42,419 nucleotides of DNA from Candidatus Poribacteria bacterium (GCA_021295735.1 JAGWBU010000004.1:7185-49603); one strand, 5' to 3'; shown: positions 1 to 9,221, counted from the first letter of the stretch. Numbers and translations are program-made. Notes: a model not told the origin generated them from the sequence alone.

Positions 1-2
1 AC

Positions 3-377
3 CAACCGAATCTGGTCGGCACTGTGATGATAGCCCTGATGGTTTGTGGTGGTTTTGTTTATGCTTTCGCTTTCGATGGGTTTAATGTGGAAACTGCTAC
101 AGGTGGCGAAGTAGAGGCTTGGCTCGCACAGGCTGGTGGGGGAAACTATAGTTATACTTGTGATCAAGATTGTTCGCATATACTATGTCCCGCGAAAACG
201 CAGAATACGGGGGACTGCACAGGTTGTTCTAAGGTGGCATTTTGCAACGGAACTTGTAGTAAGAATCACACGTGTAGAAATACTGGAGGGTGTCCTCATC
301 TTTATGACGGTCGTTCGGGTGGCTGTTCCGGATATAACACTCAAAGAAGTTGTCCCACTAGCTGTACGCAAAGGTAA
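3..377 (+). CDS. Cysteine-rich exported protein, 5' end off the window
   Basis: The frame is open from the window edge. The first usable start inside is GTG at 24, directly before an ATG at 27. An N-terminal hydrophobic stretch (about residues 2-16 from the GTG) looks like a signal or anchor segment. It is followed by a Gly-rich linker and a roughly 73-residue tail with 12 cysteines in CxxxC, CxxC and GGC spacings. This is typical of a disulfide-bonded secreted domain or a small metal-binding module. I do not recognise a family. Because codons upstream of 24 remain open, the true start probably lies left of the window. There is no clear partner downstream, where a repeat-rich gap begins. Confidence 0.45.
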   Translation, partial: QPNLVGTVMIALMVCGGFVYAFAFDGFNVETATGGEVEAWLAQAGGGNYSYTCDQDCSHILCPAKTQNTGDCTGCSKVAFCNGTCSKNHTCRNTGGCPHLYDGRSGGCSGYNTQRSCPTSCTQR

Positions 378-463
378 AATTGATTTAGGAAATTTTTATG
401 TTTCTTGAAGGTTTTAGGATATTATTCTTTAAATTTTGCTTCTGATGTAAATTGTAGTTGTCC

Positions 464-820
464 ATCTAATGTGAGTTCGAAAAATGCCGTAGGGTATCAA
501 CGCTGAATGCGCTTTTGGCATTCAGCGGGGTAGAATAATGTGAAACCCATAGGTGTCAACTTAAGAACAAAATTGCTGGATTATCTCTTGTTAGAGGGCT
601 TTGTAAGCCCGATTTTTAAGATTCAAGCAGTTAAATCCAAATCAACGCTGAATGCGCTTTTGGCATTTGGAGGGGTTGAAAACCCTTCCAACAGGAAGAA
701 ATATCCTTAAGTTGACATCTATGGGTTTCGTTACGCTCTACCCCGACGGATGTCAAAAGAGCATTCAGCGTTATACCCTTACGTCTAAATTTGGATATTA
801 TTATCGAACTCACGTTAGAT
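464..820. mobile_element. Imperfect palindromic (MITE-like) element filling the 378-897 gap
   Basis: Positions 464-480 are repeated in inverted orientation at 804-820 (16 of 17 match). Positions 488-565 are repeated inverted at 706-783 (about 60 of 78 match, equal length). Inside, a 27-bp perfect direct repeat occurs at 496-522 and 641-667. The left arm contains a hairpin with a perfect 10-bp stem (501-510 with 518-527). No ORF in it looks like a protein gene. The nested inverted repeats around a non-coding core suggest a non-autonomous transposable element. I saw no clear target-site duplication. The rest of the 378-897 gap holds nothing I can name. Confidence 0.6.
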
Positions 821-897
821 ATACTTTTATGCTGAGTATTCACGTAGCATGTTGCAGATAAATTTAATCAAAAAGGCAAGTTACTTACAGGTTTTCT

Positions 898-2907
898 ATG
901 AATAAAAATAATTTCACTGTTTGGGAACTGCCACAGGGCGCGATTGCTCGTTACGGACAGGGTTTCTTAAATGATTTAGCTGTTTCCGCAGATGGGACGT
1001 ATTTGGCAGTTGGTAGTTGGGCTGGCGTGTGGTGGTATAACCTCACGACACGTCAGCCCGTTACGTTGTTTGAAACGGAACGAGGCATGGTCGACCGCAT
1101 TGCCCTCTGTTTAGATCAACCGTGGTTGGCAGTGAAAAACAGTGACAAAGATGGTAATGAGGTCATTAAGATATGGGATATGCAAAGACAGAAATGTATC
1201 GCTGTCATGGAGTATCCTGTGAGGTTGCTGAATGATCCACCTCAAAATTATTTATGCAGCCTCTGTTTTTCTCCATCGGGGCAATGGCTTGCTGCAAGTC
1301 GCTATGGTAGCGTTGTCGTTGACATCTATGAGCCGTCAACCGGCAGATTGCACACAGAGCTGAAATTATCTTCTGAAGAAATAGAGGTATGTTGCGATGC
1401 TAATGGATTCAGTTGGTATTTTAGCGGTGCCTTGGCGTTTTCACCTGACAATCGTCTATTTGCGTCGTCACTTATGGCTGATTTTATCAGCGTATGGGAT
1501 ATAACGCTCCGTGAACGGATCATCCGTCTCACGGGACATCCCGAGGGTATACACTCGCTCAGTTTTTCACCTTGCGGTCAGTTCCTTGCTGTTGGAGGGG
1601 TGAAGGGGACTGTGCAAGTCTGGGAGACATCCTCCTGGCAGATACATCAAACGTATCCATCGTCTGGTGATGATTGGATGGACATATTCTATGCCCTCGA
1701 TGGCACCCTTCGAGCAGCAGGTATCTCTCACGATCAATGCACAGTTACTCTGTGGGATGTCGCACAGCGAAAGGCGTTGTATACTTTTCAAGAAAAAAAT
1801 TATTGTAATGCAGAAATTTATCCTATTCACTTTTCCAATGGGAGACATCTTGCCTTCCAAAGCGATTTTAAGGTGAAAGTTAAGACAGTGGGAGGGACAA
1901 AACCCATCGCGAAATTGCCATGGGAACTTGGCGATCTACATTCACTAACATTTTCACCTGATGGAAAGACACTCTGTGCAGGGTATCGGCAATTTGGTGG
2001 AGTCATCCTATGGGATGTTACAACCGATCGTCTGCAACGTGTCATTACAGAGCCGCGTTGTCATATCGTTGCCGTTTATTCGGACACCGCGACTGGAAAC
2101 TTTTATGCAACAGGGTTTCCTCCAGGAGAATCTGACTTGTGGAGCAACACCCTGAATCTGTGGGAAATTGGACAAAGTGAACCGATAGCTGAACTCACAA
2201 TCCCTGGAGAATTACCTAATCGGCGTGCAATGGCATACGCGCCCACCACGAATCTGCTTGCCTGTGGGAATGGAACGGAAAAGGATGATGAGAGCCGGCA
2301 GGAAAATGACTCTGAAAATGGTGCAGTCTATGTATGGGATGTCGCAAGCGGACAGATGCGACACATATTCAGAGGTAAACATACAAATTGGATAACCTTC
2401 GTGAGATTCAGTCCGGATGGCACACGCCTTCTCAGCGTAGATTGGGACGACACAAGGGTTCTGTGGGACGTGATGTGCGGTGAAGAGCTCTGTGAGTTTC
2501 CAGATTTTATTCCCCAAGTTTTTTCTCCCTGTGGAAATTTAATTGCGGGACATTTTTCTAATAACAAGATACTTGTGTGGGATATAGAGCGGTGTGAAGC
2601 ACGCATGATAATACACATACCTCCCACAGTGCCAAATGGAGCACCTCCTTTGGTGGATCCGATAGCGTTTTCGCCTTGCGGCCAGTATTTAGCTTACGGT
2701 GAGATTTGGTGGTACCCTGGTGGTGTTGAGAAAGTTCCTGTTCGGTTATGGGATATTGAAACCGGTGAAAACATAGCCACTTTTCTGGGGCATCCGACAG
2801 ATATTCAATGTCTTGCGTTTTCACCGGATAGCACCATCTTGGCAAGTGGTAGTTTTGATCACACTATTCTGCTCTGGGATTTGAAACCTTATTTGAGAAA
2901 CACATAA
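898..2907 (+). CDS. WD40-repeat protein, about 14 blades
   Basis: The 669-residue protein is built almost entirely of WD40 repeats. Blade-ending signatures recur about every 45-50 residues: IWDM, VWDI, VWET, LWDV, LWDV, LWEI, VWDV, LWDV, VWDI, LWDI and LWDL, plus three degenerate ones near the N-terminus and residue 330. The inner signature FSPDG or FSPCG precedes most of them. About 14 blades would make two seven-bladed propellers. No signal peptide, kinase, caspase or NACHT domain is attached, so it is a stand-alone scaffold of unknown partner, probably cytoplasmic. The Shine-Dalgarno in front of the ATG is weak. The next gene starts 9 bases after the stop and may be co-transcribed. Confidence 0.85.
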   Translation: MNKNNFTVWELPQGAIARYGQGFLNDLAVSADGTYLAVGSWAGVWWYNLTTRQPVTLFETERGMVDRIALCLDQPWLAVKNSDKDGNEVIKIWDMQRQKCIAVMEYPVRLLNDPPQNYLCSLCFSPSGQWLAASRYGSVVVDIYEPSTGRLHTELKLSSEEIEVCCDANGFSWYFSGALAFSPDNRLFASSLMADFISVWDITLRERIIRLTGHPEGIHSLSFSPCGQFLAVGGVKGTVQVWETSSWQIHQTYPSSGDDWMDIFYALDGTLRAAGISHDQCTVTLWDVAQRKALYTFQEKNYCNAEIYPIHFSNGRHLAFQSDFKVKVKTVGGTKPIAKLPWELGDLHSLTFSPDGKTLCAGYRQFGGVILWDVTTDRLQRVITEPRCHIVAVYSDTATGNFYATGFPPGESDLWSNTLNLWEIGQSEPIAELTIPGELPNRRAMAYAPTTNLLACGNGTEKDDESRQENDSENGAVYVWDVASGQMRHIFRGKHTNWITFVRFSPDGTRLLSVDWDDTRVLWDVMCGEELCEFPDFIPQVFSPCGNLIAGHFSNNKILVWDIERCEARMIIHIPPTVPNGAPPLVDPIAFSPCGQYLAYGEIWWYPGGVEKVPVRLWDIETGENIATFLGHPTDIQCLAFSPDSTILASGSFDHTILLWDLKPYLRNT

Positions 2908-2916
2908 GGAGCATTT

Positions 2917-3913
2917 TTGAAACAAAGCGCGTTTATCACCATACTTTTTCTTTTTTTCGCGGCTGTCGTTTTAGCAGATACGTCGGAAGAACATCAAGAC
3001 TGTCCCGCCCCTATAAGTGTTATAGGTAATCATGTGCATACCTCGGGTGAAATGATGTTTTCCTGGTCTACAATCTGGCACGGATGCCATAGAAACAGCG
3101 GATGTGCTAAAAGAGTTTATGATGGCACCGACATCAATGGACATGAAGATGCACATGTTTGGTGTCATGTTCGCCCCGCATGACAAGATCACGTTGATGG
3201 GGATGAATAGCTACCAGCAGCGTCACATGGAGATGGAGGGTGCACATCAGCACACAACAGGACACCACAATCACTCTGTGGGCACACATGAGATGTCCAG
3301 CGCAGGCATCGGTGATGTCAAGCTGGACTCGCTTTTGACGTTATGGAAAAGAGATAACTTCACGCTCCTCGGCAATGTGGGCGTATCGTTTCCCACAGGA
3401 TCCATTACACAGCAGGCAGACGATGGGAGCATTCTCCCTTATCCGATGCAATTAGGAAGCGGTTCCTTTGAAGCGCGCCCGGGTATAACGTTTTCCGGTG
3501 CTCACGGCAATTGGTCTTACGGTGGTCAGCTGCGTGGGACGTTTCCGCTACGGACCAATAGTAGTGAGTATCGGCACGGGAACACGCTCACTGCCACAAC
3601 TTGGGGTGCGCGGCGTGTTAATAATTGGATCAGTCTCAGCGCGAGGTTACTATTTTCGCATATGGGAAGTATAACGGGAAACCATCCAGATTTGGATCTA
3701 AGCAGGAGTCCAAGCCACCGTCCTGATTTTCAGGGTTTCAATAGGCTTGATATTGCGATTTCAAGTAATTTGATAGTACCGACAGGGGCGTTGGCGGGGA
3801 AGCGTCTCGCTATTGAGTTCATGGTGCCTGTTTATCAAAATCTCACTGGAACGCAACTTAAAAACACGTGGAAACTTGTCCTCGGTTGGCAATATGCTTT
3901 CCGGCTATTGTAA
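2917..3913 (+). pseudogene. Outer-membrane transporter-like protein, frameshifted
   Basis: A TTG at 2917 behind AAGGAG (2906-2911) opens a signal peptide followed by a conserved-looking start (CPAPISV, then GNHVH and GEMMFS). That frame then runs into unrelated residues and stops at 3183. The continuation lies in another frame: DVLKEFMMAPT, then MHMFGVMFAP, a His/Met-rich loop, and a beta-barrel-like C-terminus to 3913. Together they resemble the 'transporter' or Phenol_MetA_deg-like barrel family. The switch must fall around 3065-3090 and corresponds to one extra base. The downstream part alone could start at GTG 3104 but would lack a signal peptide. Genuine decay and a sequencing indel are both possible. 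Family identity is from memory of such proteins, not a search. Confidence 0.65.
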
Positions 3914-4174
3914 AAAGGAAACACCGGTAGGGTTATAGTATATGAGATCAGGGCACCTTCCGTGGCATAGAATAGGGAATTATCTGTTCGGAGGACTCTT
4001 TTTTTCACTATCGGGTATTGGGTCAAAAAGAATCTTATTATTCTTGATGGCAAAGTACTCATTTCTTGGCATGAATCTTCCTATCTGTCAATCTCCTTTC
4101 CGCTTTGGTGTGTAAATCTAATTGCCGGGGCACTTCTACTTTACGCACTTCTTTTAATACTCCCCAATTTTACA

Positions 4175-5842
4175 GTGTTGCAGCAACAGCGGGTTCACGC
4201 TGTTGTTTTTTGCATTTTGCTACCGATCTGTGCGTTGCCACTGTACGCCCATTTTAATTATGTAAAACGCCTTTCAGATTTATATAGTATGGTTGTTAAT
4301 AGTGTCGGTATAGTTTTATGTTTTCGCGGATTAATCGGCATGCGGCTCTCGCGTATTCATAAAATCTGTTCTTGTATAATCCAATGGATCCGCAATATCC
4401 GCCCGCGTCCATTTATGATTGGGATGTTTATCGGCTGTGTGCTAATCTGCAGTTCCATTTCTTGGCACATGTTTGATGGCGTACCCGGATTTTTGGACAG
4501 TTGTTCATACATGTTCCAGGCGCGCTTGTTTGCACACGGCATGCTTTCTGCACCACTGCCTCCCGAAACCCAATTTTTTGAAGTCGGGAATACTATCCTT
4601 TCCGATAAATGGTATACGGTATATCCACCAGGATACCCCGCAGTCCTGGCGTTAGGTGTGCTTTTCAGAATTACTTGGCTTGTCAACCCTATTCTTGCTG
4701 CATTGACAATCGTTTGCATCTTTCTACTTGCCAAAGAACTATATGGAGATAACACTGCAAAACTCTCTGTCGTGTTGACATGTGCAAGCAGCTTCTTTCT
4801 ATTTATGTCCTCAGAGTTTGCTTCACACACTTCAACCCTCTTTTTTATAACGACAGCTTTTCTGAGTTTCGTCCGGATGACAAAAAAGAAACGCCCACTC
4901 TTGTCAGCAATGGTCTGCGGCACGGCTTTAGGGATCGCTCTATTATGCCGTCCCTATACAACAGCATGGATCTGTGCCTATCTCGGAATTGCAGCAATTG
5001 TGATGCGGAAACATTTGTCTATTCGGTACATACTTATCGGCGCTACACCTCTCATTGCCGCTTGTTTGGCATTCCTTGCATATAACGCCGCAACAACGGG
5101 ACATCCACTGCTTTTGGGTTATATTGCCGCACACGGTAGAGAGCATCTTCCAGGCTTTCATCAAGACCCCTGGATGGAAAAGCCACACACAATTATCCAG
5201 GGTATGAAATACCTGATCGGCAACCTGAATGGACTTAACTATTATCTATTTGAGTGGCCAGTCCCATCGCTTTTTTTTGTTGTTCTATACCTTGCATTCG
5301 GGAAAAAAGAGACATGGGACTGGATGCTTGTCGGGTGGCTGAGCTCTTTGTTCGTAGGGCACATTTTCTATTTTTTCAACACGTTTCACTTGGGACCAAG
5401 GTTTGTGTATGAAACGTTACCCGCAGCCATTCTATTAACAAGTAAGGGAATTGTCACAAGCACGCAACTTTTAGCAGCTTGGCCAAAAACACCTTCTTAT
5501 GCACACGCACGAAGTGCCATCTGTTTTATACTCACAGGACTTTTTCTGTTTGCGATACTTTTCAATATGCCAAAAACTGCCGAAACATATCACGAGTATG
5601 GCGAAGACGTTACAATTCAGAAGTATCTCAACGAAAAAAATATTGAAAAAGCACTGGTCTTTGTGAAAAACTCACGCGCCTATTGGGTGCATTATCCATT
5701 TAACGCTCCTTTTGCCAAACCGCACATCTACGCTAAAGATAGAGAAAACGAAAACCGAAAACTCGCAGAAAAATTTCCAGATTACCGATACTTTATCGCA
5801 GATGAAAATGATGTTGTAGAAGTCTCTATGGATGAACTGTGA
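4175..5842 (+). CDS. GT-C fold glycosyltransferase (GT39/ArnT-like), probably 5'-frameshifted
   Basis: This is a polytopic inner-membrane protein with about 12 hydrophobic segments. The first periplasmic loop has the pattern expected of GT-C enzymes (FDGVPGFLDS followed by FQARLFAHG). They transfer sugars from lipid-linked donors to lipids or proteins. A soluble C-terminal tail follows the last membrane segment. The only starts in this frame are GTG 4172 and TTG 4175, neither with a ribosome site. The same frame stays open and protein-like back to about 4000. An ATG at 3942 in a neighbouring frame supplies a plausible N-terminus (MRSGHLPW). One missing T in the seven-T run 3999-4005 would join them into a protein of about 630 residues. 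Exact acceptor and donor are unknown. Confidence 0.7.
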   Translation: MLQQQRVHAVVFCILLPICALPLYAHFNYVKRLSDLYSMVVNSVGIVLCFRGLIGMRLSRIHKICSCIIQWIRNIRPRPFMIGMFIGCVLICSSISWHMFDGVPGFLDSCSYMFQARLFAHGMLSAPLPPETQFFEVGNTILSDKWYTVYPPGYPAVLALGVLFRITWLVNPILAALTIVCIFLLAKELYGDNTAKLSVVLTCASSFFLFMSSEFASHTSTLFFITTAFLSFVRMTKKKRPLLSAMVCGTALGIALLCRPYTTAWICAYLGIAAIVMRKHLSIRYILIGATPLIAACLAFLAYNAATTGHPLLLGYIAAHGREHLPGFHQDPWMEKPHTIIQGMKYLIGNLNGLNYYLFEWPVPSLFFVVLYLAFGKKETWDWMLVGWLSSLFVGHIFYFFNTFHLGPRFVYETLPAAILLTSKGIVTSTQLLAAWPKTPSYAHARSAICFILTGLFLFAILFNMPKTAETYHEYGEDVTIQKYLNEKNIEKALVFVKNSRAYWVHYPFNAPFAKPHIYAKDRENENRKLAEKFPDYRYFIADENDVVEVSMDEL

Positions 5843-5988
5843 GACCCATATCTTATTGCTCAACATAAATGATAAAACAGCGTTTTACGCCTCTGTCTTG
5901 TTTATTTTCTCTTGTGTTTCTAATTTGAATTATCAATCCCTCCTTTTTCTTGCCAACATCCCAAAAATTGTAAATTTTATTAAAAAAC

Positions 5989-6017
5989 TTGACACATCTT
6001 CCCTAAATATGTAAAAC
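5989..6017 (+). promoter_or_regulatory. Sigma70-like promoter for trkH
   Basis: TTGACA at 5989-5994 and TAAAAC at 6012-6017 are separated by 17 bases, about 50 bases before the trkH start. The stretch from the -35 to just past the -10 closely resembles that at 8667-8694 upstream of nuoA (both contain AATATGTAAAA followed by TATA). The 5843-5988 part of this gap shows nothing else. Confidence 0.55.
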
Positions 6018-6066
6018 TATATTTCACCGCACTGCGAAACCTTTATTTTACCGGTAACCACCACCT

Positions 6067-7575
6067 ATGAGTCGAAAACTCATTTTCCATACACTTGGCA
6101 ACCTATTAATTTGTCTCGCCGGTACAATGCTGTTGCCGTTAGGCATAGCTATCTATTACTATTTCAGCGCGGGTGAACCGAAAGAGGATCTGTTTGCGTT
6201 CGTTTATGCTACCGTTATAACCCTGTGTGTCGGTTTAATCCTTCGGTTCACCATCAGACCGGCAGAACCAGAACTTGGAATACGTGAGGGATTTGCTATT
6301 GTCGCTTTAGGGTGGGTGTTTGTAGCACTCTTTGGCTCTTTTCCTTATCTTTTTGCAGATGTTTTCTCAGCAGAAGGACGCTCACCTTTAGAAGAATTCT
6401 CGTTCTGTTATTTTGAATCTATGTCCGGTTTTTCAACAACCGGTGCTACAGTTTTAACAGAGATTGAACACCTTTCACATGCGATGCTATTTTGGCGCAG
6501 CTTCAGCCATTGGCTTGGCGGTATGGGAATTGTTGTGCTTGCTGTAGCGATTCTCCCAATGCTCGGTGTGGGCGGAATGCAGCTGTTTCGCGCAGAGGCA
6601 CCAGGTCCCCAAACAGATCGGCTAACACCACGTATCGCGCAAACAGCCAAATTGCTGTGGGGAGTCTACATTTTACTCTCGGTATTGGAGACGCTGCTGC
6701 TTTGGCTCGGAGACATGACCCTTTTTGATGCGCTCTGTCATACCTTTGGGACAATGGCTACTGGCGGATTTTCAACTAAAAATGGTAGCATCGCGCATTA
6801 CGATAGCGTTTATATTGAAACGGTCATTACTTTTTTTATGTTCCTTGCAGGAACTAATTTCGCCTTGCACTATCGTGCACTCCGAGGTGATGTCAAAAGT
6901 TATTTCAAAGATACTGAATTTAGATTCTATTGTGTCGTGATTCTTTCAAGTATTCTCCTCGTTTCTTGGAATACTGTCAGATTTGAAAACGTTGATGGTC
7001 AAATTCCCTACGATTCCGTATGGGTTTCCATTCGACATGCGACATTCCAAGTACTATCTATAACAACCACAACAGGATATGGCTCTGCTGATTTTGAAAT
7101 GTGGCCTGCCTTATCTCAGTTTATATTGGTAACCCTCATGTTTTATGGCGGGTGTGCTGGATCAACAGGTGGCGGGATGAAACAGATGCGCTTCTTACTT
7201 CTCATCAAGCAAAGCGGTGCTGAAATTAAGCGACTTATCTTCCCGCACGCTGTCCTCCCTGTACGTGTCAATGACAGAGTCGTGCCACCCGAAGTGCTTA
7301 CACATGTTCTTGGCTTTTTCTTCTTTTTTATTGGCATATTTGCTATCGTGACGTGTATTATGGCAACCTTGGGTTTGGATTTAATTACCGCCGCAGGTTG
7401 CACAATTGCTACGATGGGGAACATAGGTCCTGGACTCGGTGATGTAGGTCCTATTGATAATTACGCGCATATCCACACTGCAGGCAAATTTGTCCTGACT
7501 TTCTGCATGTTACTCGGACGCTTGGAACTCTACACCGTGCTTATTCTCTTTTCACCGAATTACTGGAAAAAATAA
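6067..7575 (+). CDS. trkH: TrkH-type potassium uptake channel subunit
   Basis: The 502-residue polytopic protein forms the K+-translocating pore of Trk/Ktr systems in the inner membrane. All four pore-loop repeats are visible: GFSTTGATV (about residue 120), TMATGGFST (about 230), TTTGYGSAD (about 335) and GNIGPGLG (about 455). Length fits the TrkH family (about 480-510). No TrkA/KtrA regulatory subunit with a nucleotide-binding fold is found nearby, so it must lie elsewhere. The ATG at 6067 has no strong ribosome site but fits the family N-terminus. pdxH follows after 2 bases, suggesting a two-gene transcript from the promoter at 5989. Confidence 0.93.
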   Translation: MSRKLIFHTLGNLLICLAGTMLLPLGIAIYYYFSAGEPKEDLFAFVYATVITLCVGLILRFTIRPAEPELGIREGFAIVALGWVFVALFGSFPYLFADVFSAEGRSPLEEFSFCYFESMSGFSTTGATVLTEIEHLSHAMLFWRSFSHWLGGMGIVVLAVAILPMLGVGGMQLFRAEAPGPQTDRLTPRIAQTAKLLWGVYILLSVLETLLLWLGDMTLFDALCHTFGTMATGGFSTKNGSIAHYDSVYIETVITFFMFLAGTNFALHYRALRGDVKSYFKDTEFRFYCVVILSSILLVSWNTVRFENVDGQIPYDSVWVSIRHATFQVLSITTTTGYGSADFEMWPALSQFILVTLMFYGGCAGSTGGGMKQMRFLLLIKQSGAEIKRLIFPHAVLPVRVNDRVVPPEVLTHVLGFFFFFIGIFAIVTCIMATLGLDLITAAGCTIATMGNIGPGLGDVGPIDNYAHIHTAGKFVLTFCMLLGRLELYTVLILFSPNYWKK

Positions 7576-7577
7576 TT

Positions 7578-8219
7578 ATGAACACTAACAAACTCCGTAG
7601 GGAATATCAATCACACGGAGAATTAACCGAAGACAATATCGCCAAAAATCCGTTTAACCAGTTTGAAAAATGGTTAAATGATGCCGTAGCAGCAGAGATT
7701 GATCTACCAGACGCAATGACTCTGGCAACCGCAACGCCAGATGGAATCCCCTCCGCCCGTATGGTTGTCCTGAGAGGATTTGACGAAAATGGCTTCTGTT
7801 TCTATACAGACTATGACAGTCAAAAAGGAAGGGAATTGGCAGAGAACCCTCATGCAGCACTTGTTTTCTATTGGCGAGAACTTGATCGGCAAGTGAGAAC
7901 CAACGGCACGGTTGAAAAAATGACATCTGCGGAATCGGATGCATATTTTGCCAGTCGTCCAAATGATAGTCAACTTGCTGTCTGGACAGAACGGCAAAGC
8001 ATCGTTATTTCTGGGAGAGAACATCTGACGACAAACTTCAAGAAAGCAGAACAAACTTATCAGGGTGATGATATTCCGCGTCCTCCGCATTGGGGAGGAT
8101 ATAGGCTTATTCCGAATATGTTCGAATTCTGGCAAGGATGTCCAAGTCGACTTCATGATCGAATCCGTTATATATTAAAAGACAATGGAGGCTGGGAAAT
8201 AGAGAGGTTATCACCATGA
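7578..8219 (+). CDS. pdxH: Pyridoxine/pyridoxamine 5'-phosphate oxidase
   Basis: This FMN enzyme oxidises pyridoxine or pyridoxamine 5'-phosphate to pyridoxal phosphate in the cytoplasm. At 213 residues it has the usual PdxH length. It shows the conserved order: MTLATAT, then PSARMVVLRG and YTDYDSQKG (FMN site), ALVFYWREL, QVRTNG, SRPNDSQL, RPPHWGGYR, FWQG and RLHDR, ending in the typical ERLSP. The start ATG is 2 bases after the trkH stop, so the pair is probably translationally linked, although no functional link between K+ uptake and vitamin B6 is obvious. Confidence 0.95.
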   Translation: MNTNKLRREYQSHGELTEDNIAKNPFNQFEKWLNDAVAAEIDLPDAMTLATATPDGIPSARMVVLRGFDENGFCFYTDYDSQKGRELAENPHAALVFYWRELDRQVRTNGTVEKMTSAESDAYFASRPNDSQLAVWTERQSIVISGREHLTTNFKKAEQTYQGDDIPRPPHWGGYRLIPNMFEFWQGCPSRLHDRIRYILKDNGGWEIERLSP

Positions 8220-8248
8220 TGGTGAATGTAAATTTTGGCAGGTAAAAA

Positions 8249-8277
8249 TTGACAAAATTCAAATTTTCGTTTATTAT
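8249..8277 (+). promoter_or_regulatory. Sigma70-like promoter
   Basis: TTGACA at 8249-8254 and TATTAT at 8272-8277 have an optimal 17-base spacing. They lie about 85 bases upstream of the small gene at 8361. Confidence 0.5.
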
Positions 8278-8360
8278 CATCAAAAGTTGGTATTTGCTGA
8301 CTTTTAGAGTTTTGCTATAAGGTGGAGAACAGGACACTCTCCGTGTCAAGAAAGGCAAAA

Positions 8361-8603
8361 ATGAAAACACAATTCATGATCCTTGTTTCTCAACCGCATC
8401 AGCATGTATCTGCTTCTGGTGAAGTCGTAAAGCATACGCATAGATACCACCCACCGACTCCATCTGAACTGACCGACTCGGATAATGACCAAACAAAGCG
8501 TCCCATACTCCGTGTTTGGGAAAAACTTGACCTTGAAGCCATCAGGAGGGATTACCAACCCTATACTGTACAAGAAATGATGCAACCGAAGAAGCATCAA
8601 TAA
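8361..8603 (+). CDS. Small hypothetical protein (80 aa)
   Basis: The ATG at 8361 has a good ribosome site (AAGAAAGG, 8346-8353). An upstream GTG at 8322 in the same frame has none. The product is polar, with no membrane segment, several His/Pro residues in the middle (VKHTHRYHPPTP) and a C-terminal stretch with the charged pattern LDLEAIRRDYQPYTVQEM. I recognise no domain. It has its own promoter at 8249. It precedes the NADH dehydrogenase locus but is separated from it by a 240-base leader containing another promoter. Confidence 0.5.
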   Translation: MKTQFMILVSQPHQHVSASGEVVKHTHRYHPPTPSELTDSDNDQTKRPILRVWEKLDLEAIRRDYQPYTVQEMMQPKKHQ

Positions 8604-8666
8604 ATCACGGTAACACATCAATTTTCAACAATATTTAAAAAAATGTAATTTTTTCTTGAAAAAGAC

Positions 8667-8694
8667 TTGACACTTTTCTCTGAATATGTAAAAT
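8667..8694 (+). promoter_or_regulatory. Probable main promoter of the nuo locus
   Basis: TTGACA at 8667-8672 and TAAAAT at 8689-8694 are spaced by 16 bases, leaving a leader of about 145 bases before nuoA. The sequence context is shared with the trkH promoter at 5989-6017. The leader shows no strong hairpin. Confidence 0.5.
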
Positions 8695-8846
8695 TATAAG
8701 GACGTTTAATAAATTCTTTGTAAATTTGAACGCAAAACTCTTAATCAGTGTTAATTATTGGCAACGTCAGAAGTTCATCCTATAATAGGGAAATAACGGA
8801 TAGTATAATCTGAATGTTGCTGGAGGCTTAAAATAGATTCAAGCAA

Positions 8847-9221
8847 ATGTCAGAATTAGCTAAGTATCTTCCGATAGTATTTTTAGGACTCTTTGCAGTC
8901 CTCTTTGCAGGTGTTAATCTCGCCCTGACCCATCTTCTTGGACCTAAAAAACCCACACGTGTTAAACTTTCCGTCTACGAATCTGGTGTGCAACCCGTCG
9001 GTGATGCAAGACAAAGATTCACTATTCGGTTTGACCTCATTGCGATGCTCTTTATCATCTTTGATATTGAGGTAGTCTTTCTCTATCCATGGGCAGTGGT
9101 TTTTAAGAAGATGTCCGCAGATAACGGTTTATTTATTTTAATTGAGATGCTGGTATTTATCGGTATTCTCCTTCTGGGCTATATCTACGCTTGGAAAAAA
9201 GGAGGCTTAACATGGGATTAG
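8847..9221 (+). CDS. nuoA: NADH-quinone oxidoreductase subunit A
   Basis: NuoA is a small membrane-arm subunit of complex I near the quinone channel. The 124-residue protein has three membrane segments. The hallmark loop between segments 1 and 2 ([15 protein letters not shown]) corresponds to the family's YECG-P-GxA-RF motif, but with Ser at the Cys position. [13 protein letters not shown] in segment 2 is canonical. A GGAGG sits about 20 bases upstream, farther than usual, but no alternative start is possible because the frame is closed just upstream. The 3' end overlaps nuoB by 10 bases. Confidence 0.95.
   Translation: MSELAKYLPIVFLGLFAVLFAGVNLALTHLLGPKKPTRVKLSVYESGVQPVGDARQRFTIRFDLIAMLFIIFDIEVVFLYPWAVVFKKMSADNGLFILIEMLVFIGILLLGYIYAWKKGGLTWD

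Noticed and set aside
3060-3110. Programmed ribosomal frameshift in the transporter-like gene
   Set aside because: No slippery heptamer, stop-codon context or downstream structure; the family is normally one continuous frame.
4357-4923. 188-codon minus-strand frame opposite the glycosyltransferase
   Set aside because: It is antisense to a clear coding region and has no protein-like features.
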